DNA of 45,829 nt. It comes from Phycisphaerales bacterium UBA2218 (GTDB lineage: Bacteria; Planctomycetota; Phycisphaerae; Sedimentisphaerales; Anaerobacaceae). The stretch is taken from the NCBI GenBank assembly GCA_002327785.1, contig DCUI01000314.1:1-45829 (forward strand). The letters run 5' to 3'. Below, piece after piece: positions 8,338 to 17,076 of this stretch. Every line of letters begins with the position of its first letter. The first letter of the stretch is position 1. Under the pieces are notes generated by a model. It ran no database searches. It worked only from the letters and a program-made list of their open reading frames with translations, and had not been told where the DNA came from. A program made the position numbers and the translations under genes.

Positions 8338-9753
8338 ATGAAGAAACTCGTCGCCGATTTCATCCCAATGATGTTCGCGGTCGCGGGCGTCCTTCTGCTG
8401 ATGCACCTGTGGCTCGGCGCCGATGCGGCGGTGAACCTCCAGGAGCGGCTACCCGGGGCGGACAGCAAACCCGAGAACGCCGGCGCCGCGGATGAGCCGG
8501 TCAAGATCGCCGGAACGCTGACCCAATCCGATGGAGTGCCGGCAGATCTCCCCGGCGCTTGGCCGCGATTTCGGGGTCTGAACTATGATGCGATCAGTCC
8601 GGAAAAGGTGTCGCTGAGCAGGAACTGGCCGGCGGAAGGGCCTCGGTTGATCTGGTCTGTGGACGTGGGCGAGGGCTACGCCGGGGCGGCTGTGCTGGAA
8701 GGGCGGGTCTACCTCATCGACTACGACCAGGCCAATCAGGCAGATGTCATCCGCTGCCTCTCGCTTGGCGACGGCAAAGAGATCTGGCGATATTCCTACC
8801 CAATCAAGGTCAAACGATGGCATGGCATGAGCCGGACCGTTCCGGCTGTGACGGACAAGTGCATCATCACTATGGGGCCAAGGGGGCACGTCACATGTCT
8901 CGACTCCAAGACGGGTGAGTTCCGGTGGATGTTGAACCTGGTCAAGGAGTACGGAACCATGCTCCCCCAATGGTACACGGCCCAATGTCCGTTGATCGAC
9001 GACGGCAAGGCGATCCTCGCGCCGGCCGGGACCGTTCTGATGCTGGCGGTCGATTGTGCGACGGGCGAGATCGTTTGGCAGACGCCGAACCCGGACAAGT
9101 GGGTGATGACCCACTCGTCCATCGTGCCGATGGAGTTCGGGGGCAGTCGGTTCTACGTCTACTGCGGCGGATCGACCAACGCCGGCGGCGTAGTCGGCGT
9201 CTCGGCGAAAGACGGCCAAGTCCTTTGGAAGACCGAGGAATGGAGGGTTCGCACGAATGTGCCCATGCCGGTCATCGTCGGGCAGGACCGGATTTTTCTT
9301 TCCGCAGGCTATGGCCAGTACGACTATGGCTGCACAATGCTGCGTTTGGTTGAGTCCGGGGGCAAGATCGCTGTGACCAGCGAGTTTGTGCACCCGACGA
9401 GCGTCTTCGGCACGATGCAGCACACGCCGATCTTTTACAGCGGCCACATCTACGGCGTCGGCATGGACAAACGACTGGCGTGTCTCGATTTGCAGGGCAA
9501 CGTCGTCTGGGTCAGCACGAGCGCAAATACTTTCGGCAGTGGCCCTTATGCCATCGCCGACGGACTGCTCTATGTGCTCGACGACTCGGGTGTGCTGACG
9601 CTTGTCGAGGCGTCGGCATCGGGGTACAGCCAGTTGGCTCGGGCCAAGGTCCTGGATGGGATCGAGTCGTGGGGGCCCATGGCGATTGCCTCCGGCAGGC
9701 TGATCGTCCGCGATCTGAACCGGATGGTGTGCCTCGATATCGCCGGACAATAG
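8338..9753 (+). CDS. Secreted or membrane-anchored PQQ-like beta-propeller protein
   Basis: The 471-residue product starts with a short basic stretch and a hydrophobic segment (about residues 8-28), consistent with a signal peptide or anchor. After a linker comes AWPRFRGLNYDAIS, the propeller opening found in several proteins of this window, then blades such as IRCLSLGDGKEIWRYSYP, VTCLDSKTGEFRWMLN and MLAVDCATGEIVWQTPNP. Length and layout fit the quinoprotein-like propeller superfamily without a recognisable active site. It sits alone between the repeat at 8174-8323 and the promoter at 9761-9789. It is likely periplasmic and may be a binding or scaffold protein for the redox proteins downstream; that role is inference. 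Confidence 0.8.
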   Translation: MKKLVADFIPMMFAVAGVLLLMHLWLGADAAVNLQERLPGADSKPENAGAADEPVKIAGTLTQSDGVPADLPGAWPRFRGLNYDAISPEKVSLSRNWPAEGPRLIWSVDVGEGYAGAAVLEGRVYLIDYDQANQADVIRCLSLGDGKEIWRYSYPIKVKRWHGMSRTVPAVTDKCIITMGPRGHVTCLDSKTGEFRWMLNLVKEYGTMLPQWYTAQCPLIDDGKAILAPAGTVLMLAVDCATGEIVWQTPNPDKWVMTHSSIVPMEFGGSRFYVYCGGSTNAGGVVGVSAKDGQVLWKTEEWRVRTNVPMPVIVGQDRIFLSAGYGQYDYGCTMLRLVESGGKIAVTSEFVHPTSVFGTMQHTPIFYSGHIYGVGMDKRLACLDLQGNVVWVSTSANTFGSGPYAIADGLLYVLDDSGVLTLVEASASGYSQLARAKVLDGIESWGPMAIASGRLIVRDLNRMVCLDIAGQ

Positions 9754-9760
9754 CTTGGTG

Positions 9761-9789
9761 TTGATGGGGTCGGGTAGACCTGGTACAAT
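9761..9789 (+). promoter_or_regulatory. Predicted sigma-70-type promoter for the NHL/NapGH-like operon
   Basis: TTGATG at 9761-9766 and TACAAT at 9784-9789 are separated by 17 bases. The next gene starts at 9835, giving a leader of about 40 bases. The genes from 9835 to 14683 are tightly packed and probably share this promoter. Confidence 0.6.
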
Positions 9790-9834
9790 CCATCGCTCGC
9801 AAGTTCTTGTTATATAAGGGTATAGGGTTCAGTG

Positions 9835-10878
9835 ATGCAAGGAATACCAGGGAGAATCGGCAGTGACTGGCTTGTCGTTGTGCTGGTCATCGCAGCCGTC
9901 CTTGCGGCCGTGGTGGCGATTCTCCAACTTGACACCACGGGCCAGACGGGCAGCAGGCTCAGCGAGGCGTACACCTACGACCTGAGCCGGTTGGCCAGAA
10001 TTGACCCGAACCTTGTTCTCTACACCCAATCGGGTCCGGCAGTCCGCACGGGCATGAACCAGTCGCGGGCGATTGTCCTGGATGCAAATGGCCGGATTTA
10101 CGTCGCCGGCGACAAGGCGATCCGCGTGTTCGACAACGCCGGGAACCTGGAGAACACGCTTCACCTGTCGGGTGAGCCGCAGTCTTTGACAATCTCGGAC
10201 GATGGCGCGATCTATGTCGGCATGAAAGACCACGTCGAGGTTGTCGATCCGCAGGGTCGCTTGGTTGCTTCCTGGGAACCTCTGGGCGACGAGGCGGTTC
10301 TGACGAGCATCGCCCGACACAAGGATGCCGTCTTTGTGGCTGATGCCGGGCATCGGATCGTGCTGCACTATGACACAGCGGGCACACTCGTCAATCATAT
10401 TGGGGAGAAGGATCCGGACCGCAACGTCCCCGGCTTCCTGGTGCCCAGCCCGCACTTCGATCTGGCGGTCGGCCGGGACGGGATGCTTCGAGTCGTGGAC
10501 CCCGGCCGCAACCGTATCGACACGTTCACGCTCGAAGGCGACCTGGAGTTTTCGTGGGGCGAGCGGTCGGTCGGCATCAAAGGCTTTTGCGGATGCTGCA
10601 ATCCGGTGAGTTTCGCCCTGTTGCCCGACGGCGGCTTCGTCACGGCGGAGAAAGGGCTGGTCCGCGTGAAGGTCTACAACAGCGACGGTGGGTTCGTTGG
10701 CGTCGTCGCGGGTCCCGATCAGTTCGCGGGCGGCAAACAGATGAAGGTCTATGAGACGCCGGAAGAGGCCCAGGGCAGTGGGCTCGATGTTGCCGCCGGA
10801 GCGGATGGTCGAATCTACGTCCTTGATCCGGAGGACAACACGGTAAAGGTATTTCGAAGAAAGGAGGCGGGTTCGTGA
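9835..10878 (+). CDS. Membrane-anchored NHL-type six-bladed beta-propeller protein
   Basis: The 347-residue product has one N-terminal membrane span (about residues 12-31) and then repeats of the NHL type, for example GRIYVAGDKAIRVFDNAGN, GAIYVGMKDHVEVVDPQGR and GRIYVLDPEDNTVKVFRRK. A cluster of three Cys (GFCGCCNP, about residue 245) stands out; the corresponding loop could bind metal or form a disulphide. ATG 9835 is taken over the in-frame GTG at 9832. The last bases overlap the next start by four (GTGA). It is the first gene of an operon that encodes Tat-exported and membrane Fe-S proteins, so it probably works in the periplasm with them; the partner is unknown. Confidence 0.75.
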   Translation: MQGIPGRIGSDWLVVVLVIAAVLAAVVAILQLDTTGQTGSRLSEAYTYDLSRLARIDPNLVLYTQSGPAVRTGMNQSRAIVLDANGRIYVAGDKAIRVFDNAGNLENTLHLSGEPQSLTISDDGAIYVGMKDHVEVVDPQGRLVASWEPLGDEAVLTSIARHKDAVFVADAGHRIVLHYDTAGTLVNHIGEKDPDRNVPGFLVPSPHFDLAVGRDGMLRVVDPGRNRIDTFTLEGDLEFSWGERSVGIKGFCGCCNPVSFALLPDGGFVTAEKGLVRVKVYNSDGGFVGVVAGPDQFAGGKQMKVYETPEEAQGSGLDVAAGADGRIYVLDPEDNTVKVFRRKEAGS

Positions 10879-11120
10879 GCGGATTCTTGAGCAGGTTGCA
10901 CGAGCGGCGGCAGTTTATCACCCGTGCCCTTCGCAGCGCGAGTTTGGGTCTGCTGGCCATTGGCGGCGGCGTTGTCTTTGTGAAACGGCGCAGGCTCCTG
11001 CGGGAGGGCAAGTGCCTCAACCGTGGGATGTGCCGGGATTGCACGGCGTTCGAGGATTGCGGTCTGCCTCGGGCGCTCTCGACCCGCAGTGTGCTATCGA
11101 GGATTCGCCATGGCGAATAG
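10875..11120 (+). CDS. Small Cys-containing protein with Tat-like N-terminus
   Basis: The 81-residue product starts at GTG, overlapping the previous stop by four bases. The N-terminus reads ERRQFITRALRSASLGLL, a twin-arginine-like motif (RRxFI) followed by a hydrophobic stretch of about 17 residues and a basic cluster (VKRRR). The C-terminal half contains CLNRGMCRDCTAFEDC, four Cys in 16 residues, enough to bind one iron-sulphur cluster or zinc, though the spacing does not match classical ferredoxin. The 3' end overlaps the start of the next gene by 11 bases. I do not recognise a family. Position inside the operon argues that it is real and belongs to the Fe-S relay. Confidence 0.65.
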   Translation: MSGFLSRLHERRQFITRALRSASLGLLAIGGGVVFVKRRRLLREGKCLNRGMCRDCTAFEDCGLPRALSTRSVLSRIRHGE

Positions 11121-11679
11121 GCAGGAGAATATGACGCGGCGCAAGTTTCTTCGGGAAGGTCTCTGGGGGGGCTGCCTGGCCGGGGCGGGGGCCGCCGCCG
11201 GACTGAGCGTCGCCAGGAACAACCGGGACAACCTGGTCTGGCAGATCGATCCCTATAAGTGCATTGCATGCGGCAACTGTGCAACGTACTGCGTGCTGGA
11301 GGACTCGGCCGTCAAGTGTGTTCAGGCCTACGCGATGTGCGGGTATTGCGACCTGTGCACCGGGTATCTCGTGCCGGAGCCTAAGGCGTTGGACACTGCC
11401 GCCGAGAACGCGCTCTGTCCAACCGGCGCGATCAAGCGGACCTACGTTGAAGACCCGTACTACGAGTACACGATCGACGAGCCGCTGTGCAACGGCTGCG
11501 GCAAGTGCGTCAAGGGTTGCACTGTGTTCGGCAACGGCTCGCTGTTTCTCCAGGTGCGTCATGACCGGTGCAAAAACTGCAACGAGTGCGCCATTGCGGC
11601 GGCGTGTCCGTCTCAGGCGTTTACGCGGGTACCCGCGGACCAGCCGTATTTGCTCAAGGGAGCGGACCACAAAGAATGA
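11110..11679 (+). CDS. NapG-like Tat-exported ferredoxin with four [4Fe-4S] motifs
   Basis: The 189-residue product carries a twin-arginine signal (TRRKFLREG, then a Gly/Ala-rich hydrophobic stretch) and sixteen or more Cys in ferredoxin-like groups: CIACGNCATYC, CGYCDLC with LCPTGAI, CNGCGKCVKGC and CKNCNEC with ACPSQAF. This is the layout of NapG/MauM-type periplasmic ferredoxins, which pass electrons between a membrane quinol dehydrogenase and periplasmic enzymes. ATG 11110 has GAGG seven bases upstream; an alternative ATG at 11131 has AGGAG only three bases away, so 11110 is preferred. It overlaps the previous gene by 11 bases and the next by four. No nitrate reductase catalytic subunit is present in the window, so the electron acceptor is unknown. 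Confidence 0.85.
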   Translation: MANRQENMTRRKFLREGLWGGCLAGAGAAAGLSVARNNRDNLVWQIDPYKCIACGNCATYCVLEDSAVKCVQAYAMCGYCDLCTGYLVPEPKALDTAAENALCPTGAIKRTYVEDPYYEYTIDEPLCNGCGKCVKGCTVFGNGSLFLQVRHDRCKNCNECAIAAACPSQAFTRVPADQPYLLKGADHKE

Positions 11680-12980
11680 TGCGTTTCGCCTGTATCACAA
11701 CCTTCCTGATAACTCTACTGGTCCCGCGCCTGGGGGCGCAGGGGGAGATACGCTTCCCGCCGCCTGAGTTCGAGAGCGGCTACCAGTTCCCTGCGACGAC
11801 CTCTCCGGTGGCGCAGCCTGTTTGGCGCGAATACGTCGATGCCGGTGTGCTGGTGGCTGCGATGCTGCTCGCCTCCTATCTGATTCTCAAGAGACGGAGT
11901 CGCCGGGCCATTCTTGCTCTGATGATCGGCGCCCTGTTGTACTTTGGTTTCTCACGGGACGGGTGTATTTGTCCGATTGGGGCGATCCAGAACGTGACAC
12001 TGACCATTTTCGACAGTGGCTACGCCATACCGATCTCGGCGGCGATTTTTTTCGTCGTTCCGCTGGTGTTCACCTTGTTCTGTGGGCGGGTGTTCTGCGG
12101 CGCGGTCTGTCCGCTGGGGGCCATCCAGGATGTGGTCCTAATTCGACCTGTGGCGGTGCCTCGCTGGCTGGAACGCGGATTACGGCTGATGGCGTATGCC
12201 TATCTCGGGGCGGCGGTCCTCTTTGCCGCGACGGGCAGCGCGTTTCTCATCTGCCGATACGACCCTTTCGTCGGGTTCTTCAGGATGGGGGCCAACTGGA
12301 ATATCCTGGTAATCGGGGCGTCCCTGCTGGTGATCGGACTGTTTGTCGGGCGGCCGTACTGTCGCTTCCTGTGCCCGTATGGCGTGATCCTGCGGAACCT
12401 GTCCCGGCTGTCCAAGCGACGGGTCACGATCACCCCGAGCGAGTGTATCCAGTGTCGTTTGTGCGAAAATGCCTGTCCCTTCGGCGCAATTCGGGAGCCG
12501 ACCGGCGACTGGCCCGAAGGCGAGTACAAGGTCGCCAGGCGGAGGCTTGCTCTGTTTCTTGTCCTGCTGCCGGTCCTGGTGGCCGGCGGGGTCTGGGGCG
12601 GCCACGCACTGAGGGGACAACTGGCTCGCATGCACCCGAGGGTGCGCACGGCCGAGCGGGTCTACTTGGAGGAGATGGGCCAGGTGGAAGGGACAACCGA
12701 CGTCAGCGACGCATTCCGGGCCACGGGACAAATTACCGAGGTCCTCTATGCGGATGCGACGCAGATCCGCAATCGATTCGGCATCGGCGGGGCACTGCTC
12801 GGTGCATTCGTCGGGCTGGTTGCAGGGGGAAAACTGATCGCGCTTTCGGTTCGTCGCAGGCGGACCGAGTATGAGGCGGACCCGGCGAGTTGTCTGGCGT
12901 GTGGGCGATGCTACAACTCCTGTCCGAAACAGCATGAGTGGCTCAGGAAGGGCACAGAGGCAGCAGTGGGACACGCATGA
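11676..12980 (+). CDS. NapH/NosR-type membrane iron-sulphur protein
   Basis: The 434-residue product has a signal-like N-terminus, about five to six membrane spans and the Cys motifs typical of the NapH/NosR/CcoG group: CICPIGAIQ, CGAVCPLGAIQ and CRFLCPYGVI at membrane borders, a ferredoxin motif CIQCRLCENACPFGAI (about residue 265) and a terminal CLACGRCYNSCP. NapH-like proteins form quinol dehydrogenases with NapG. The start ATG overlaps the NapG-like stop by four bases and its own stop overlaps the next ATG by four, so the three are translated together. Compared with NapH it has an extra last span and a soluble segment between the ferredoxin motif and the C-terminal Cys group. Electron flow from quinol to the NapG-like partner is inferred. 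Confidence 0.85.
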   Translation: MMRFACITTFLITLLVPRLGAQGEIRFPPPEFESGYQFPATTSPVAQPVWREYVDAGVLVAAMLLASYLILKRRSRRAILALMIGALLYFGFSRDGCICPIGAIQNVTLTIFDSGYAIPISAAIFFVVPLVFTLFCGRVFCGAVCPLGAIQDVVLIRPVAVPRWLERGLRLMAYAYLGAAVLFAATGSAFLICRYDPFVGFFRMGANWNILVIGASLLVIGLFVGRPYCRFLCPYGVILRNLSRLSKRRVTITPSECIQCRLCENACPFGAIREPTGDWPEGEYKVARRRLALFLVLLPVLVAGGVWGGHALRGQLARMHPRVRTAERVYLEEMGQVEGTTDVSDAFRATGQITEVLYADATQIRNRFGIGGALLGAFVGLVAGGKLIALSVRRRRTEYEADPASCLACGRCYNSCPKQHEWLRKGTEAAVGHA

Positions 12981-14683
12981 CCCAGGAAACGACACGTACA
13001 CATATTTGGTGCCGAGCGGCCGGATCGACTGCGATTGTGGGCGGGGTCTTCGCGAGCGTTTTCACCGTGCTCCTGATTGCCAACCTGATCGGCAGCGCCG
13101 TGCTCGGGCCTTCGCGTGAGAACAAGCTGGCGGCCATGAAGCTCCAGGTCCAGAAGGACCCGACGAATGAGACGCTCCTGTCCGAGATTCGCCAATTGGA
13201 TCTCCAGATTCGGCGGGACAGGATCTGGCGGTTGGATTTTGCCTATCGGACGGCCCGCGCGCTGCTTGGCAGCGTGTTGGTCCTGGTGGTCGCAGGCAAG
13301 ATCACGTACGATCTGGGCAAAGGGCCGCCTCGACCGCAGCATATGACAGACAGAGGTGAGGTACAGGTGAGAGAAGCGAAGCAGGCCCGCTGGGCGGTCG
13401 CGGGTGGATTGGCTGTCCTCATAACAGGGATGGCGCTTGTTGGGATGACTGGATGGGTCCGGTTCGCGCAGGCCGAGGACGCCGGACCGCCGTTCGCCTC
13501 GATGCAGGACAAGCAGGGGCAGTGGCATCGGTTCCGAGGGCCGGGCGGGGCGGGCGTCAGCGCGTACACGAACATCCCGACCTCCTGGAACGGCAAAACA
13601 GGCGAGGGCATTCTCTGGAAGACCCCGGTCCCCATGCCCGGGCGGAATTCGCCGGTGGTCTGGAAGGACCGTGTCTTCCTCACGGGCGCCGACCCGAACG
13701 TACGGCAGATGTACTGTTTCGACGCCAACTCCGGCCGGCTGCTTTGGACGGGAGATGTCCCGACCGTGCCGGTCCAGGAGAAGCTGGAACTCATGGAGGA
13801 TACGGGCTACGCCGCCTGCACCGCCGCAACGGACGGCCGCCGCATCTATGCGATCTTCCCCACGGGTGACGTGGCCGCATTCGATTTCAACGGTCGTCGT
13901 CTGTGGCACAAGAACTTCGGTGTGCCGGACAGCGCGTATGGGTATGCGTCGTCGTTGGAGACCTACGAAAAGCTGGTTCTCGTCCAGTACGATCAGGGCG
14001 ATGGCAGCGAGGGCAATTCGAAGGTCATTGCATTGGATGGGACGAACGGACAGATTGCCTGGGAGGCGAAACGCGATCTGCCGAATTCCTGGGCCTCGCC
14101 CATCGTTGTGGAGGTGGCGGGCAAGCCCCAGTTGATCACGATCTCTGATCCGAATGTTGTCGCGTACGATCCCGCGAACGGCGCCGAGATCTGGCGGGCC
14201 GAATGTCTCGGCGGCGATATCGCGCCGTCGCCGATTTATGCGGGTGGCCTGGTCCTTGTGATCGAGCCGTATTCACAGATGGTCGCCATCAGGCCGACGG
14301 GACAAGGCAACGTCACCGCGACGCACGTTGCCTGGAAAATGGAAGAAGGTGGGCCGGATATCTGCTCGCCTGTCAGTGACGGGACCTACGTGTACCTGTT
14401 GGAAAGCGCGGACCTGCTGATCTGCTGCAAGGTGGAAGACGGCCAGAAGGTGTACGAACAAAAGGTCAAAGGTGATTTCCGGGCGTCGCCGAGCATCGTG
14501 GGGGACAGGCTCTACGTGTTGGACATGAAGGGCGTGATGCACATCGCCCAGACGGGGCCCGAGTACAAGGAACTGGGCAAGTGCGAGCTCGGCGAGGAAT
14601 GTTGCGCATCGCCTGCGTTCGCGGACGGCCGGATCTACATCCGAGGAGTCGAAAACCTCTATTGCATTGGGCAGGCCCCGTAA
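12977..14683 (+). CDS. PQQ-like beta-propeller protein with three N-terminal membrane spans
   Basis: The 568-residue product overlaps the NapH-like gene by four bases (ATGA). Membrane spans lie at about residues 17-42, 90-108 and 137-160; between the first two is a short charged helix (about 48-88) that could form a coiled coil. The propeller opens at WHRFRGPGGAGVS and has blades such as MYCFDANSGRLLWTGDVP, VVAYDPANGAEIWRAECLGG and LYVLDMKGVMHIAQ. A C-terminal CELGEECCASPAF loop carries three Cys. The membrane part joined to a propeller is unusual compared with the other propeller proteins here. Its place in the NapGH-like operon suggests it is a membrane-bound partner of that relay; no catalytic residues are recognised. 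Confidence 0.8.
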   Translation: MTQETTRTHIWCRAAGSTAIVGGVFASVFTVLLIANLIGSAVLGPSRENKLAAMKLQVQKDPTNETLLSEIRQLDLQIRRDRIWRLDFAYRTARALLGSVLVLVVAGKITYDLGKGPPRPQHMTDRGEVQVREAKQARWAVAGGLAVLITGMALVGMTGWVRFAQAEDAGPPFASMQDKQGQWHRFRGPGGAGVSAYTNIPTSWNGKTGEGILWKTPVPMPGRNSPVVWKDRVFLTGADPNVRQMYCFDANSGRLLWTGDVPTVPVQEKLELMEDTGYAACTAATDGRRIYAIFPTGDVAAFDFNGRRLWHKNFGVPDSAYGYASSLETYEKLVLVQYDQGDGSEGNSKVIALDGTNGQIAWEAKRDLPNSWASPIVVEVAGKPQLITISDPNVVAYDPANGAEIWRAECLGGDIAPSPIYAGGLVLVIEPYSQMVAIRPTGQGNVTATHVAWKMEEGGPDICSPVSDGTYVYLLESADLLICCKVEDGQKVYEQKVKGDFRASPSIVGDRLYVLDMKGVMHIAQTGPEYKELGKCELGEECCASPAFADGRIYIRGVENLYCIGQAP

Positions 14684-14698
14684 GGCTGGATCGCGGAT

Positions 14699-17074
14699 AT
14701 GTCGAGTCAGACACCCGAAGAAGAACTGGACCTGACGTTCGTCGAGGAGACCGTCAAGAAGGTCGGCACCGGCAAGGAGAAGGTGCTGGAACTCCTGCAG
14801 GCGATCCAGGGACACTACGGCTATCTGCCGAAAGAGGCCCTGCGGCGTGTGTGCGATCTGACGGAGATCACGCCGGCCTCGATTATGGGAGTCTCGACGT
14901 TCTACGACCAGTTCCGCCATCGGCCGGCCGGGCGGCACATGATTCACGTCTGTATCGGGACCGCCTGCCATGTGAAAGGCGCCGAGGCGGTCTACGAGGC
15001 TTTCCGCAGCCACCTCGAAATCCCGGATGGTGAAGACACAGATGCCCGGAAGCTGTTCACGGTCGAGCGGATCGCGTGCCTTGGCTGTTGCACGCTGGCG
15101 CCGGCCGTGCAGATCGACGAAGTGACCTACGGCCACCTGACGCGCGAAACGGTTCCTCAAGTTCTGAACGATTTTCTCCGGCATGAGCAGACGAGGGCGG
15201 CCTCGCCGCGTAAACCTCGCGGATTGCGCGCGGGCAAACCCGATGCCCGAGGCGAGGTGCGGATCGGGCTCGGCTCGTGCTGCGTGGCTCGCGGCAGCGG
15301 CAAACTGCACGGCGCCTTGCAGGAGGCCCTCGCCCAGACCGGGGTCCAGGTGCCTGTCAAGCGAGTGGGCTGCGTCGGGATGTGCCACCAGACGCCTCTG
15401 CTGGAGATTGTGCTGCCGAATCAGTCGTCGTTCCTCTACGCTCGGGTCCAGCCGGAGGATGCCAAGCCGATCATCCAGCGGCACTTCGGCGTGAAGGGGC
15501 CCCGTCGAAAGCTCTTCAACGCGGTCTCCACGGCCCTGGACCATCTTCTGACGGACGAGAAGTGGGAACCTGTCACGCGTTACTCGATCCACGTGCGGGA
15601 CCAGGAGGTATCGGATTTCCTCAGTCGGCAAATCCACATTGCCACGGAGCATTGCGGGCACATTGACCCTACCGACATGGACGAGTACCTGCGCAACGGC
15701 GGTTTCAGGGGCCTGGAGAAGGCGATCAGGGAGTTGACGCCCGAGGCGGTGATCCGGCAGATCGAGATCAGTGGGCTTCGCGGCCGGGGCGGGGCGGGAT
15801 TCCCGACGCACCTGAAGTGGTCGGCCGTCCGTGCGTCGGATTCCGGGAAGAAGTACATCGTCTGCAACGGCGACGAGGGCGACCCCGGGGCCTTCATGGA
15901 CCGCATGCTGATGGAGTCCTACCCGTATCGGATCATCGAGGGCATGGCCGTCGCGGCCCGTTGCGTCGGGGCAAACGAGGGATTCCTCTACATCCGGGCG
16001 GAGTACCCGCTGGCGATCAAACGTGTCACCGAGGCACTGGAGAAATGCCGCGAGCAAGGGTTTCTGGGCGAGCGCATCCTGGACACGGACTTTTCGCTGC
16101 AATTGAAGATCGTTGCCGGCGCTGGCGCGTTCGTCTGCGGCGAGGAGACGGCCTTGATGGCGAGCATCGAAGGCCGTCGAGGTATGCCCAGGCTCAGGCC
16201 GCCATTCCCGGCGCAGAAGGGGCTCTGGGGTCTGCCCACCCTCATCAACAACGTCGAGACCTACGCGTGCGTGTCCTGGATTCTCCGCAACGGGGCCGAG
16301 GCGTTCGCCCGCATCGGAACGGGAAGGAGCAAGGGCACGAAGGTCTTCGCCCTGGCGGGCAAGATTGCGCGAGGCGGACTGATCGAAGTGCCCATGGGCA
16401 TCTCGGTCCGGCAGATTATCGAGGAGATCGGAGGCGGCATCGCGGGAGGACTGAAGTTCAAGGCCGTCCAGGTCGGCGGGCCCTCGGGCGGGTGTATCCC
16501 GGCGGCGCGGGACAATCTCTCCGTGGACTATGAGTCCTTGACGGAAGCAGGGGCCATGATGGGTTCCGGCGGCCTCGTCGTGCTGGACGAGACCGATTGC
16601 ATGGTCGATATCGCGAGGTACTTCCTGCAGTTCACGCAGAATCAATCGTGCGGCAAGTGTACGTTCTGCCGAATCGGGACGCGGCGCATGCTGGATATCC
16701 TCGATCGGTTGTGCGCCGGCAAGGGGGAGGCGGCGGACCTCGATGAGCTTGAGCATCTTGCCAAGATGATCAAGCAAGGCAGTCTCTGTGGTCTGGGCAA
16801 GACGGCCCCGAACCCCGTCCTTTCGACAATGAGGTACTTCCGCGAGGAATACGAGGCGCATGTGCAGGGTCGCTGTCCGGCCGGCAAGTGCAAGGCTCTC
16901 ATCAAGTACTCGATCACAGACGATTGTATCGGCTGCACGATCTGCGCCCAGCATTGCCCGACGGAGGCCATCGCGATGAAGCCGTATGAGAAACACGAGA
17001 TTGATCTGGAAAAATGTGTCCGGTGCGGGACGTGCAAGAGCGTCTGTCCCGCCGACGCCGTGCGAGTTGAGTAG
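14699..17074 (+). CDS. NuoE-NuoF fusion flavoprotein with C-terminal 2[4Fe-4S] ferredoxin (HydB/HndC/StnAB-like)
   Basis: The 791-residue product joins four parts. Residues 1-160 are NuoE-like with the 2Fe-2S ligands Cys85, Cys90, Cys127 and Cys131. Residues about 175-265 are a second thioredoxin-like 2Fe-2S domain (GLGSCCVARGSG ... VGCVGMC). Residues about 300-700 are NuoF with the FMN/NAD site (GLRGRGGAGFPT and NGDEGDPGAF) and the cluster motif SCGKCTFCRIGTRR. The last 60 residues hold two ferredoxin motifs (CIGCTICAQHCP and CVRCGTCKSVCP). Usually NuoE and NuoF are separate genes. Such modules oxidise NADH in bifurcating hydrogenases, formate dehydrogenases and transhydrogenases. No hydrogenase subunit is present; the partner is probably the next gene, two bases downstream. 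Confidence 0.9.
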   Translation: MSSQTPEEELDLTFVEETVKKVGTGKEKVLELLQAIQGHYGYLPKEALRRVCDLTEITPASIMGVSTFYDQFRHRPAGRHMIHVCIGTACHVKGAEAVYEAFRSHLEIPDGEDTDARKLFTVERIACLGCCTLAPAVQIDEVTYGHLTRETVPQVLNDFLRHEQTRAASPRKPRGLRAGKPDARGEVRIGLGSCCVARGSGKLHGALQEALAQTGVQVPVKRVGCVGMCHQTPLLEIVLPNQSSFLYARVQPEDAKPIIQRHFGVKGPRRKLFNAVSTALDHLLTDEKWEPVTRYSIHVRDQEVSDFLSRQIHIATEHCGHIDPTDMDEYLRNGGFRGLEKAIRELTPEAVIRQIEISGLRGRGGAGFPTHLKWSAVRASDSGKKYIVCNGDEGDPGAFMDRMLMESYPYRIIEGMAVAARCVGANEGFLYIRAEYPLAIKRVTEALEKCREQGFLGERILDTDFSLQLKIVAGAGAFVCGEETALMASIEGRRGMPRLRPPFPAQKGLWGLPTLINNVETYACVSWILRNGAEAFARIGTGRSKGTKVFALAGKIARGGLIEVPMGISVRQIIEEIGGGIAGGLKFKAVQVGGPSGGCIPAARDNLSVDYESLTEAGAMMGSGGLVVLDETDCMVDIARYFLQFTQNQSCGKCTFCRIGTRRMLDILDRLCAGKGEAADLDELEHLAKMIKQGSLCGLGKTAPNPVLSTMRYFREEYEAHVQGRCPAGKCKALIKYSITDDCIGCTICAQHCPTEAIAMKPYEKHEIDLEKCVRCGTCKSVCPADAVRVE

Positions 17075-17076
17075 CC

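Noticed and set aside
14273..16996. Minus-strand open frame of 907 codons
   Set aside because: It is the antisense of the propeller and NuoEF genes, whose motifs are unmistakable on the + strand; high GC content keeps the opposite frame open.
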